This document shows, in pieces, positions 1 to 6,158 of a stretch of 6,490 bases of DNA. The notes beneath the pieces are model-generated. The model was not told where the DNA came from. It saw nothing but the letters and a program-made list of their open reading frames with translations, and searched no databases. The DNA lies in assembly GCA_030746455.1 (NCBI GenBank), contig JASLMQ010000419.1, forward strand, positions 1-6,490. The letters run 5' to 3'. A program made the position numbers and the translations under genes. Position 1 is the stretch's first letter. Every line of letters starts with the position of its first letter. This stretch comes from Candidatus Latescibacterota bacterium (GTDB lineage Bacteria > Latescibacterota > UBA2968 > GCA-2709665).

Positions 1-1
1 C

Positions 2-922
2 GATGGCGGAAAAACCTGGTCGGATGGTGGGCCTCTCATCTCCTACCATGGCCTGGGACCCGCAAGCTGCCAGACGCTGGACTACACCGCGGTTCAGATC
101 CAGAACGGGGAACACGTGGGACGAATCGTGATTCCCTACTACCTGGAAATGGATGGACAACATCCGGACTACACGCGGCAGCAACGAGGGGGATACGCCG
201 TCTGGAAGGGGGAGAAGATCCCTCTGGAAACGCACACCCACGTGCCCGAGCTGGCAGGGGGTTTCATGAACCTGTCGGACGACGAGGGTGCGACCTGGGG
301 GCACTCCGATGGCTTCCTGATGGGATACCTCGACGACGGCCACCTCGGACACTGGAGCTGTGAGGAGCCGGTGGTGGCGGAGCTGAAGGATGGACGGCTG
401 CTCTGCTTCATACGGTCGACCTGCGGGCGCATACTCAAGAGCACGAGCGGCGATGGCGGACAGTCGTGGTCCAAGGTGGAGGCCACGGAGCTGGCGATGT
501 CCAACTCACCGTGTCGGCTCAACCGCATTCCGGGAACCGGGGACCTGGTGCTCCTCTGGAACCAGATGTCGGCGGACGAGATCCAGCGGGGGTACCGTCG
601 GGGACGTCTGTCGATCGCCATCTCAAAGGACGACGGTAAGACTTGGGAAGGGTTCCGGACCGTTGTGCAGAGCCCCGGGGTGGATGACGTCACCCGCGTT
701 GAGCCTCCACCTCTGACGCCGATGGTGCGCGGCGGCAGCGGGCCGGATGAGATACTGGGTGAGATACCGGACGGCTTCGTCCACTACCACTACCCGGAGA
801 TCCACTTCAGCAGGGATGGGGAGACGATCCACCTCTACGTCCGCGTGAGCACGCCGGGCGGCGGGCTCGACCCGATCTGGCGAAGCTTCCCGATCCGCTG
901 GCTGTACGAGGGAACGGATTGA
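2..922 (+). CDS. Sialidase-like BNR-repeat protein (5'-truncated by window edge)
   Basis: The reading frame is open from the first full codon at position 2, so the gene starts outside the window; 306 C-terminal residues are visible. Asp-box (BNR) motifs of the form S-x-D-x-G-x-T/S-W mark blades of a beta-propeller. A DGGKTW half-box lies at the window edge, followed by SDDEGATW (about residues 92-99), SGDGGQSW (about 149-156) and SKDDGKTW (about 208-215). Between them is the sialidase-like stretch EEPVVAELKDGRLLCFIRST, followed by a conserved-looking SPCRLNRIPGTGDL segment. The family includes exo-alpha-sialidases (GH33-like) and many uncharacterised glycan-acting propellers, so substrate and true sialidase activity are not established. 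The N-terminus, where a signal peptide would be, is not visible. The next gene begins 17 nt after the stop, suggesting co-transcription. An internal GTG at 116 is not the start, because coding similarity continues upstream of it. Confidence 0.85.
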   Translation, partial: DGGKTWSDGGPLISYHGLGPASCQTLDYTAVQIQNGEHVGRIVIPYYLEMDGQHPDYTRQQRGGYAVWKGEKIPLETHTHVPELAGGFMNLSDDEGATWGHSDGFLMGYLDDGHLGHWSCEEPVVAELKDGRLLCFIRSTCGRILKSTSGDGGQSWSKVEATELAMSNSPCRLNRIPGTGDLVLLWNQMSADEIQRGYRRGRLSIAISKDDGKTWEGFRTVVQSPGVDDVTRVEPPPLTPMVRGGSGPDEILGEIPDGFVHYHYPEIHFSRDGETIHLYVRVSTPGGGLDPIWRSFPIRWLYEGTD

Positions 923-939
923 ACGACTGCGGGGGAGAT

Positions 940-1971
940 ATGAATTCGAGAGAGCGTGTGCTTACGGCCCTCAGGCGAGGGCAACCGGACCGGGTACCCA
1001 TCGTCGAGTTCGTCGTGGACGAGAAGGTGCGGCGTGCCCTGTTTCCCCACGCGGCCGACGTGGGACCGTTCAGTGACGCCATCGGTCTCGACTCGGTGAG
1101 CTGTGGCCTGGAGTTCCGCGTGACCGGCGCGACCGAGGGGGCCTTCGTGGACGAATGGGGGGTCACCTACAGGGGCTCGCCCGAGGCGCTTCCCCACCCG
1201 CTGATGGGGCCCGTTTCCACGCGGGAGGATCTGGAGGCGTATGAGCCGCCCGACCCGGAGGCCCTATGGCGGCTGGGCCGGGTGCCGGAGCTGGTGGAGG
1301 GCTACAAGGGCGAGAAGGCTGTGATCCTGCATCATCGGGCCGCCTTCATGTGGTCGGCCTATGTAACGGGACTCGACCACCTGTTGTACTGCTTCGCGGC
1401 CGAAGCGGACTTCGCCCACGAACTGATGGACAAGGTGCTCGAAGCCAACATCGTCATGGTCCGCCGCGCCATCCGTGCCGGAGTGGACATCGTGATGCTG
1501 GGCGACGACTACGCCCACAACACGGCTCCGATGATGTCGCCCACGCACTTCGAGGCGTTCATCTTTCCGCGACTGAAGCGAATGATCGACGTGATCCACG
1601 AAGAGGGGGCGCTGTGTATCAAGCACAGCGACGGGCACCTCTGGCCGATCCTTGACATGATCGTCGAGGCCGGCCCGGATGCGATCAACCCGCTCGAGCC
1701 CGTCGCGGGAATGGATATGCGGGAGGTCAAGGCCAAGTACGGCGAGCGGGCGTGCCTGGTGGGGAACATCGACTGCGGGGAACTGCTGAGCCACGGGTCG
1801 ACCGAGGAGGTGGCGGCAGCGGTGAGGCAGTGCATCGCCGCCGGCGCTCCGGGCGGGGGGTTCATGCTCAGCTCGAGCAACAGCATCCATTCGAGCGTGA
1901 AGCCTGAGAACTTCCTAGCGATGGTGCGGGCGGGAAAGGCGAATGGGACGTATCCACTGGGTGGGGCGTAG
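940..1971 (+). CDS. Uroporphyrinogen decarboxylase-fold protein, not HemE
   Basis: The 343-residue protein opens with MNSRERVLTALRRGQPDRVP, the usual N-terminus of the UROD/MtaA/CmuA superfamily. That fixes the ATG at 940, with a purine-rich GGGGGAG directly before it; a TTG at 919 in frame is less likely. Further family signatures are GDD (188-190), the HSDGHLWPILDMI segment (229-241), DAINPLEP (247-254), LVGNIDCGELL (273-283) and the C-terminal GGGFMLSSSNSIH (305-317). The PxWxMRQAGR motif of genuine uroporphyrinogen decarboxylase is absent, so this is not a haem-pathway enzyme. In corrinoid methyltransferases a His-x-Cys pair and a later Cys bind zinc; here the first is H229-S-D231 and the C-terminal site is Ser/Asn, so the classical zinc site is missing. 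Members of this subgroup are frequent in carbohydrate catabolic islands, with unknown function. It sits 17 nt after the sialidase-like gene and is probably co-transcribed with it. Family assignment is firm; the reaction is unknown. Confidence 0.88.
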   Translation: MNSRERVLTALRRGQPDRVPIVEFVVDEKVRRALFPHAADVGPFSDAIGLDSVSCGLEFRVTGATEGAFVDEWGVTYRGSPEALPHPLMGPVSTREDLEAYEPPDPEALWRLGRVPELVEGYKGEKAVILHHRAAFMWSAYVTGLDHLLYCFAAEADFAHELMDKVLEANIVMVRRAIRAGVDIVMLGDDYAHNTAPMMSPTHFEAFIFPRLKRMIDVIHEEGALCIKHSDGHLWPILDMIVEAGPDAINPLEPVAGMDMREVKAKYGERACLVGNIDCGELLSHGSTEEVAAAVRQCIAAGAPGGGFMLSSSNSIHSSVKPENFLAMVRAGKANGTYPLGGA

Positions 1972-2014
1972 CGAGATACTGTGTGGGACAACCGGTACGT
2001 ACTTGCGCGCGGTG

Positions 2015-2108
2015 CGTCAGACGTCAGACCCTCCTCCGCTTCCGCCTTCGCGCCTGACGGCGCTTCGGTGGACAGGAAAGCTACGGAGGGCGGGTGTGAG
2101 ACGTCAGA
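2015..2108. repeat. Nested palindromic intergenic element with flanking direct repeats
   Basis: A 10-bp direct repeat, AGACGTCAGA, is at 2019-2028 and 2099-2108. The left copy is part of a tandem CGTCAGA pair (2015-2021, 2022-2028). Between them lies a nested, bulged hairpin. CCTCCGCT (2033-2040) faces AGC (2079-2081) plus GGAGG (2085-2089). TCCGCC (2041-2046) faces GGTGGA (2067-2072). GCGCC (2050-2054) faces GGCGC (2059-2063) across a TGAC loop. Because GACGTC is itself palindromic, the flanking copies also read as terminal inverted repeats. This resembles a REP/BIME-like or miniature mobile element between genes. Copy number elsewhere cannot be seen here. The 62-codon open frame running through it has no coding character. 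Confidence 0.5.
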
Positions 2109-2116
2109 GGACTGAA

Positions 2117-2135
2117 GCTGTCAACAGCTGACAGC
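2117..2135. other. Short perfect inverted repeat upstream of the enolase-superfamily gene
   Basis: GCTGTCA (2117-2123) and TGACAGC (2129-2135) form a perfect 7-bp inverted repeat around a 5-nt spacer. It ends 40 nt before the GTG at 2176 and lies outside the larger palindromic element. There is no following T-run, so it is not a typical intrinsic terminator. Its position between the larger element and the ribosome binding site would suit an operator for a regulator, but no regulator gene or clear -35/-10 pair is visible. The role is inferred only. Confidence 0.35.
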
Positions 2136-2165
2136 GAGCTCATTCGCAGATTGTGAACCATTCTG

Positions 2166-2171
2166 AGGAGG
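2166..2171 (+). promoter_or_regulatory. Ribosome binding site deciding a GTG start
   Basis: AGGAGG, a full match to the anti-Shine-Dalgarno core, ends 4 nt before the GTG at 2176. It supports this GTG as the true start of the enolase-superfamily gene. Confidence 0.7.
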
Positions 2172-2175
2172 GACC

Positions 2176-3411
2176 GTGAGAGTTGACGAGATCGAGGTTC
2201 ACGAGATATCCGTGGAGTACGTAGACTGGAACGCCTACCCGCTCAACCACTACTACGGGCCTTCGCGGCGGACGGTCTACGTCGTCCACACCGACAACGG
2301 ACTCGTGGGACTTGGAGAGGGGGGTGGAACGGAGCCCCAGGAGGTGATCGACCGCTACATCGGCTCCAATCCCTTCGAGTGGGTGGGCGACGAGACGTCC
2401 CTGGCGCTGGGAACGGCGATGTACGACCTGATGGGTCAGGCGGCGGGTGTGCCCGTGTACCAGCTGATCGGTCAGAAGTATCGATCCTGGGTGCCCGTGA
2501 GCAGCTGGACGGTGTCAACGCATCCCGATCGCATGGCCGAGGCGGTGAAGGCCTACGCTTCCCAGGGCTACTCGTGGATGAAGTTCCACCTCTCGCCGTT
2601 CGAGAACGTGTTCGATCAGACCGAGGCCATGCAGGCCGTGGCGCCAGAGGGGTTCCGGATTCACTACGACTTCACGATGCACGGGACGGACGATCACATG
2701 GTCGATCTGATGGAGCGACTCTCGCGGTTCGATATCGCGGGATGCTTCGAGGATCCCCTCCCCGGCGAGGACATCGAAGGGTATGTTGAGCTTCGCAGAC
2801 GATCCCGGCTCCCTGTCGTGCTCCACCACTTCCCGATGCGGGCGACCTATGAGATACTGGCAAGACCCGGAGACGCCTACATGCTCGGGCACTACAAGAT
2901 CGGGGAGGCAATTCGCAGGGCCGGGCTGTTCGAGGCGTCGGACAGCCCGTTCATGGTGCAGAATGTGGGAGGGACCATCACGCGCGCGATGGTGACGCAC
3001 ATGATGGCGGCTTTCCCAACGGGAACCTTCCACTTCGTCGATTCCTCGGAGACGCTGAAGCAGGATGTGGTGGCAGAGCGACTGGAGCCGGTCAACGGAT
3101 TCATCCGGGTGCCGGAGAAGCCGGGATTGGGACTCACTCTCGACAGGGAGGCGCTTGAGGGGCAGGAGAAATGGGTGCCTGCCGAGCAGGAGAAGTGGAT
3201 CGTTCGGTCGCGGTACTCGAATGGAACCCGGATGTACAACCTGGGCGATCCCAAGGACCCGATCTTCATGGTGCGACCGGTCGAGCGTCGGTTGATCCCG
3301 ATGCGCTACGATGCGCTGATTTCGACCGACTACTGGGATGACGACGGGACGCCGGAGTACAGGGAGATGCTCGAGCGGGTAGAACGGGACGGGATTGTGA
3401 TTGAGCAATAG
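2176..3411 (+). CDS. Mandelate racemase/muconate lactonizing enzyme family protein (enolase superfamily)
   Basis: The protein has 411 residues, the usual family length. An N-terminal capping domain (about 1-100) ends in the family-typical AMYDLMGQAAGVPVYQLIGQ (81-100), followed by a TIM-like barrel. Barrel residues that can be placed are K136-F-H138 at the end of strand 2 (usually K-x-K), D165 (HYDF) as first metal ligand, E192 (CFEDPLP) as second, and H217-H218 (PVVLHH) where the third acidic ligand is normally Glu or Asp. K241 (HYKIGEA) sits at the strand-6 position used as general base in muconate lactonizing enzymes. No His is seen at the strand-7 position used by mandelate racemase (FMVQNVGG). 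Superfamily enzymes abstract a proton alpha to a carboxylate using Mg2+; most sugar-acid members are dehydratases. The His-His substitution makes canonical chemistry uncertain. The tail (about 325-411) is rich in charged and aromatic residues. The RraA-like gene follows after 42 nt. Confidence 0.88.
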   Translation: MRVDEIEVHEISVEYVDWNAYPLNHYYGPSRRTVYVVHTDNGLVGLGEGGGTEPQEVIDRYIGSNPFEWVGDETSLALGTAMYDLMGQAAGVPVYQLIGQKYRSWVPVSSWTVSTHPDRMAEAVKAYASQGYSWMKFHLSPFENVFDQTEAMQAVAPEGFRIHYDFTMHGTDDHMVDLMERLSRFDIAGCFEDPLPGEDIEGYVELRRRSRLPVVLHHFPMRATYEILARPGDAYMLGHYKIGEAIRRAGLFEASDSPFMVQNVGGTITRAMVTHMMAAFPTGTFHFVDSSETLKQDVVAERLEPVNGFIRVPEKPGLGLTLDREALEGQEKWVPAEQEKWIVRSRYSNGTRMYNLGDPKDPIFMVRPVERRLIPMRYDALISTDYWDDDGTPEYREMLERVERDGIVIEQ

Positions 3412-3440
3412 CTGCCTCCAATGGCGTGGGGACGTCAATC

Positions 3441-3446
3441 AAGGAG
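3441..3446 (+). promoter_or_regulatory. Ribosome binding site fixing the RraA-like start
   Basis: AAGGAG with a 7-nt spacer precedes the ATG at 3454. The upstream in-frame ATG at 3421 has no comparable site, and the 11 extra residues it would add look non-native. Confidence 0.75.
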
Positions 3447-3453
3447 TGGACCG

Positions 3454-4212
3454 ATGAGTGATTCGAAGGATGAGATTCGGACGCTGGATATCACGGACCT
3501 GGAACGCGTCGAGCGGTTTCGCACTGCAGGCTATGGCGGCAGCGTTTCCGACGCGCTCAGGCGGCTGGGGGTGCGGGACACGGTGTTCTCATCGCGCTTC
3601 AAGCCGCTTCGTCAGGGCATGCAGCTGGTTGGGCGCGCCCTGCCCGTCAAGCTCCATTCGCTGGTGGAGGGTGTGAATACGCCCGATGAGCAGAAGGCGA
3701 TGGAGGCGAAGTGGGAGGCCGAGGGGGGCCACCCGCAGAAGCGCATGATGCGGACCATTGAGGAGCTCGAGGGCGGCTCGGTGCTCTGCTTCGACTGCGG
3801 CGGCGATATGCAGCCGGCACACTTCGGCGAGATGAGTTGCCAGCTGGCCTACGCGCACGGTTGCCGGGGGATGCTGCTGGCCGGGAACTGTCGTGACACC
3901 CAGTACGTTCTGAAGATGCCCGACTTCCCTATGTTCTCATTCGGCACCCGACCCAACGCATTCGGGGGATGGATCATCACCGACGTGAACGTGCCGGTTT
4001 ACCTCCCCGGCCACCTGACCCACTATGTGAAGGTGATGCCCGGGGATTTCATATTCGGCGACAACGACGGTGTGCAGCTGATTCCGAATGACCTGGTGGA
4101 CGAGGTCCTGCTGCAGGTGGAGGCCACATTCGAGAAGGAGAACGCCGAGCGCGATCAGATCGCGGCCGGCATGCCGATCGACGAGGTCTACCGGGTCTTC
4201 GGGGTCCTGTAG
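3454..4212 (+). CDS. RraA-like / 4-hydroxy-4-methyl-2-oxoglutarate aldolase family protein
   Basis: The 252-residue protein carries the RraA/HMG-CHA aldolase fold signatures in order: SVSDALRRLG (30-39), GGSVLCFDCGGD (107-118), HFGEM (123-127), LLAGNCRDTQ (141-150) and PGDFIFGDNDGV (196-207). In characterised class II pyruvate aldolases of this fold, the Arg-Asp pair (here R147-D148) binds substrate and the divalent metal, and the preceding GGD and FGE segments line the same pocket. All are present, so an aldolase-type or decarboxylase-type reaction is plausible. Such proteins are often annotated as dimethylmenaquinone methyltransferase, which is a historical misnomer. It is about 90 residues longer than E. 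coli RraA, partly from a charged insertion near 70-105 and a C-terminal helix. Its place right after an enolase-superfamily gene suggests cleavage of a keto-deoxy acid (inference). The stop region contains an 11-nt-spaced repeat of CCTGTAGG with no evident meaning. Confidence 0.85.
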   Translation: MSDSKDEIRTLDITDLERVERFRTAGYGGSVSDALRRLGVRDTVFSSRFKPLRQGMQLVGRALPVKLHSLVEGVNTPDEQKAMEAKWEAEGGHPQKRMMRTIEELEGGSVLCFDCGGDMQPAHFGEMSCQLAYAHGCRGMLLAGNCRDTQYVLKMPDFPMFSFGTRPNAFGGWIITDVNVPVYLPGHLTHYVKVMPGDFIFGDNDGVQLIPNDLVDEVLLQVEATFEKENAERDQIAAGMPIDEVYRVFGVL

Positions 4213-4265
4213 GGGCCCTGTAGGCGTGGCCGCAGACGTGGGGTGACATATAAGGAACGTGCGAT

Positions 4266-5324
4266 ATGGGAGAACGGACCTTTCCGGGGACGGACTGGCA
4301 GACCGTTCCTGCATCGGATGTGGGGATGGACCCTAGTGAGCTGGATCGGGCCAGGGCGTGCCTGGAGTCCAAGCTCGAGGATGCGGCATACCGCGTGGCC
4401 ATCGTTCGACAGGGGTACCTGGTGTCGGAGTGGACCCACAAGAGCGAGAGCGAGGTGAAGAACCACATCGCTTCGGCAAACAAGTCGATTCTGTCCAGCG
4501 TGCTGGGGATCGCGATCGATGAGGGGAAGATCGGGAGTGCCGATGACCTGGCGACGGACACCTACCCCGAACTGATGGATGTACCGGAGGGTGAGGGCCC
4601 CAAGGAGGGACGCTGGGCATTCGAGGCCAACAGGGGAATCACGCTTCGACACCTGATCTGCAATGTATCTGGGTACATGAAGCCGGATGAAGAGCCTGGC
4701 CAGGTTTTCAACTACCAGACCAACGGGATGTGCGTGCTCTCGCACTGCATCGAGAAGGCCTACGGGCTATACGACGTTCGCGACCCGGAGGGATCGCCCA
4801 AGATCGCGCCGCTCTTCAAGGAGAAGATCGCCGATGCGATCGGTGCGGACTGGGGATACACCTCGGGCTCTCAGACGATGCACGAGAAGGCGCGGATCGA
4901 CATCTTCGGGTGGGGCACGGCCATCCGCACGAGCCTGCGGGACCTGGCGCGTCTGGGGTGGCTCTGGTGCAACTGGGGAAGGTGGGAGGATCGACAGGTG
5001 ATCCCCGAGAGCTGGCTGCGTGAAGTGACAGCGGTCGCGCCGGACATCCTGGCGAACAGTCCCGAGCAGGTGTGGCGATACGGGCACGGGTTCTGGACGA
5101 ATGCGAAGGGCAAGCTCTGGCCCGACCTTCCCACAGAGGGATACGCCGCCTGGGGCGCGGGAGGGCACTACGTAGTCGTCTTCCCGGGGTATGATCTCGT
5201 TGTGGTGATGAACCCCACACCCTACCCGGGGGCCTCTCAGCCCTACGAGACCCATACGGTGACCTGGCTGCAGCAGCAGGAGGTCCTGGGACACATCCTC
5301 GAGGCGTGTGAGGCGTCCGTATGA
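4266..5324 (+). CDS. Serine hydrolase, class C beta-lactamase/penicillin-binding fold
   Basis: The 352-residue protein has the S-x-x-K motif S70-A-N-K73 (HIASANKS), with the nucleophile serine one helix turn before the lysine. The second motif is Y150-Q-T-N153 in FNYQTNGMCVLS, a Y-x-x-N variant of Y-x-N. A C-terminal WGAGGHYVVVFPGYDLVVVMN (296-316) fits the strand that normally carries K-T-G or H-x-G. The family covers beta-lactamases, D-amino-acid peptidases and many esterases; here an esterase or deacylase acting on a small substrate is as likely as anything, given the catabolic neighbours. No signal peptide or transmembrane segment is visible at the N-terminus (MGERTFPGTDWQTV), so the product is probably cytoplasmic, unlike true beta-lactamases. 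AAGGA at 4252-4256 lies 9 nt before the ATG and supports the start. It follows the RraA-like gene by 53 nt, and its stop overlaps a short downstream ORF by ATGA. Confidence 0.85.
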   Translation: MGERTFPGTDWQTVPASDVGMDPSELDRARACLESKLEDAAYRVAIVRQGYLVSEWTHKSESEVKNHIASANKSILSSVLGIAIDEGKIGSADDLATDTYPELMDVPEGEGPKEGRWAFEANRGITLRHLICNVSGYMKPDEEPGQVFNYQTNGMCVLSHCIEKAYGLYDVRDPEGSPKIAPLFKEKIADAIGADWGYTSGSQTMHEKARIDIFGWGTAIRTSLRDLARLGWLWCNWGRWEDRQVIPESWLREVTAVAPDILANSPEQVWRYGHGFWTNAKGKLWPDLPTEGYAAWGAGGHYVVVFPGYDLVVVMNPTPYPGASQPYETHTVTWLQQQEVLGHILEACEASV

Positions 5325-5419
5325 AGATCTCCATCGACGGGGATCGCTGGCTCCTAGCCTTGATTCGACAGAACCCGGTCACCACGAAAGACATCCCGGC
5401 TGCTGTTTACAGCCTGTAG
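5321..5419 (+). pseudogene. Short ORF coupled by ATGA overlap, possible gene remnant
   Basis: An ATG at 5321 overlaps the stop of the serine hydrolase gene (ATGA), with GAGG 7 nt upstream, so translation is likely to be coupled. It encodes 32 residues, MKISIDGDRWLLALIRQNPV, then TTKDIPAAVYSL, before a TAG. The first dozen residues look like the true N-terminus of a larger enzyme: MKI-I-G-RW openings are, from memory, seen in glycan-active proteins of related organisms. The rest matches nothing I recognise, and no reading frame continues it. It could be the stump of a fifth operon gene truncated by deletion or rearrangement, or a genuine small protein. Confidence in an expressed functional product is low. 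Confidence 0.35.
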
Positions 5420-5628
5420 CAGTGGCATTCCTGCAGTCGGCCGGGACAGGCTCCAGACACGAAAGAAGGGCATATCCAGGTGGAGGAAGGCCCGGGCGTT
5501 GGCTCACAAAGGGAGGCATGAAGGATCCAGGCCTGGGCCCGAGGCGGAACCTGGTTACCCAGGCGCTTCGCGCCACTCGCACCCCCCGATTTCGTCGGAT
5601 TGAGGTTAGTGCCGGTGGTCCGTAGTAT
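5420..5628. other. Non-coding gap between convergent genes
   Basis: Nothing here looks like a gene. Open frames through it have no recognisable domain and an odd Arg/Pro-rich composition. It holds GGCCCGGG (5489-5496), which can pair with CCTGGGCC (5532-5539) across 35 nt, and a compact hairpin pair further on, but no T-run on either strand. It should contain the 3' ends of both flanking convergent transcripts. Confidence 0.6.
5550..5574. terminator. Twin overlapping hairpins, weak terminator candidate
   Basis: CCTGG (5550-5554) pairs with CCAGG (5559-5563) across TTAC. Overlapping that, GGCGC (5562-5566) pairs with GCGCC (5570-5574) across TTC. The two stems share two bases, so they are mutually exclusive at the edge. 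The location between convergent genes suits transcription termination, but neither side has the T-tract of an intrinsic terminator. Confidence 0.25.
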
Positions 5629-6150
5629 CTACTCTGTCCTTGATTGCTCCCACTGCTGCCGAGTCAGCTGCATCTGGCCCTCCTCGTTCCCGACCGGCGT
5701 GAACCCGAGTGCCTTGGACACGGCGAACTGCTGGGTCCATTCGGGCACCCACCGGACCGCGATGGAGGAGGCCCCCAATTTTGCGAATATGTGGCTGATG
5801 AGGGTCTCGAGGGCCTCCCGGTCGTGATGGCCATCCTGGTAGTCGGTATGGATGATGTATCCCAGATCCATCTGCTTGTTGTCATCCATCCCGTTGAGTG
5901 CCAGGAAGCCGATGATCTGCCCTGTTTGTCGCAGGCAGGCTGCGAAGAACTTGCCGTCCGTGGCTATGTACTCGACGGACTTCCTGGCGTGTTCGTCCGA
6001 TTCGGGCCACTTACCCTCGTACTTCCCGCCACATGCATTGTAGTTCGTGGCGAGAACCTGGAAGTCGGCCCAGTCGTCGGAGGTGAAGCGTCTGATGAGG
6101 AGGCGTGACGTTTCGAATCGGCGTGCATCACCATCTGGTTGAGATACCAT
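5629..6150 (-). CDS. GNAT-family N-acetyltransferase (RimJ/RimL-like)
   Basis: The 173-residue protein begins RFETSRLLIRRFTSDDWADF near its N-terminus, the standard opening of RimJ/RimL-type GNAT enzymes, which transfer acetyl from acetyl-CoA to an amine. Further on are the core strand TGQIIGFLALNG (76-87), the strand DLGYII (95-100) and a C-terminal VSKALGFTPVGNEEGQM (144-160), equivalent to the usual S-x-x-x-x-K-L-G-F motif. The acetyl-CoA pyrophosphate loop, normally Q/R-x-x-G-x-G/A, reads Q105-D-G-H-H-D110 before REAL, so the consensus glycines are displaced or lost. The start is placed at the ATG complementary to 6148-6150 because GGAG lies 8 nt upstream and the family N-terminus follows; the frame is open 56 codons further up, but that extension looks non-coding. 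Transcribed against the + strand cluster, it is probably unrelated to it. The substrate cannot be predicted. Confidence 0.8.
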   Translation of the reverse strand: MVSQPDGDARRFETSRLLIRRFTSDDWADFQVLATNYNACGGKYEGKWPESDEHARKSVEYIATDGKFFAACLRQTGQIIGFLALNGMDDNKQMDLGYIIHTDYQDGHHDREALETLISHIFAKLGASSIAVRWVPEWTQQFAVSKALGFTPVGNEEGQMQLTRQQWEQSRTE

Positions 6151-6158
6151 CTCACGGT

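Noticed and set aside
116..118. GTG as start of the sialidase-like gene
   Set aside because: The frame is open to the window edge and an Asp-box half motif (DGGKTW) lies upstream, so the gene begins earlier.
919..921. TTG start overlapping the previous stop for the UROD-like gene
   Set aside because: The family N-terminus begins exactly at the ATG at 940, preceded by a purine-rich site.
940..1971. hemE (uroporphyrinogen decarboxylase proper)
   Set aside because: The RQAGR motif of HemE is missing and the neighbours are catabolic genes, not haem genes.
1943..2131. 62-codon + strand ORF across the intergenic gap
   Set aside because: It overlaps the end of the UROD-like gene in another frame and runs through the palindromic element; its composition is not protein-like.
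2515..3438. Long - strand ORF opposite the enolase-superfamily gene
   Set aside because: It is a mirror of the GC-rich codon pattern of a well-recognised gene, has no recognisable domain and no ribosome binding site.
3454..4212. RraA as an RNase E inhibitor
   Set aside because: The intact R-D and GGD/FGE residues, the extra length and the catabolic neighbours fit an aldolase-type enzyme better than the E. coli regulator.
5518..5625. 35-codon ORF beginning MKDPGLGP with GGAGG upstream
   Set aside because: The Shine-Dalgarno is only 1 nt from the ATG, the product is Arg/Pro-rich with no similarity, and it covers the hairpins.
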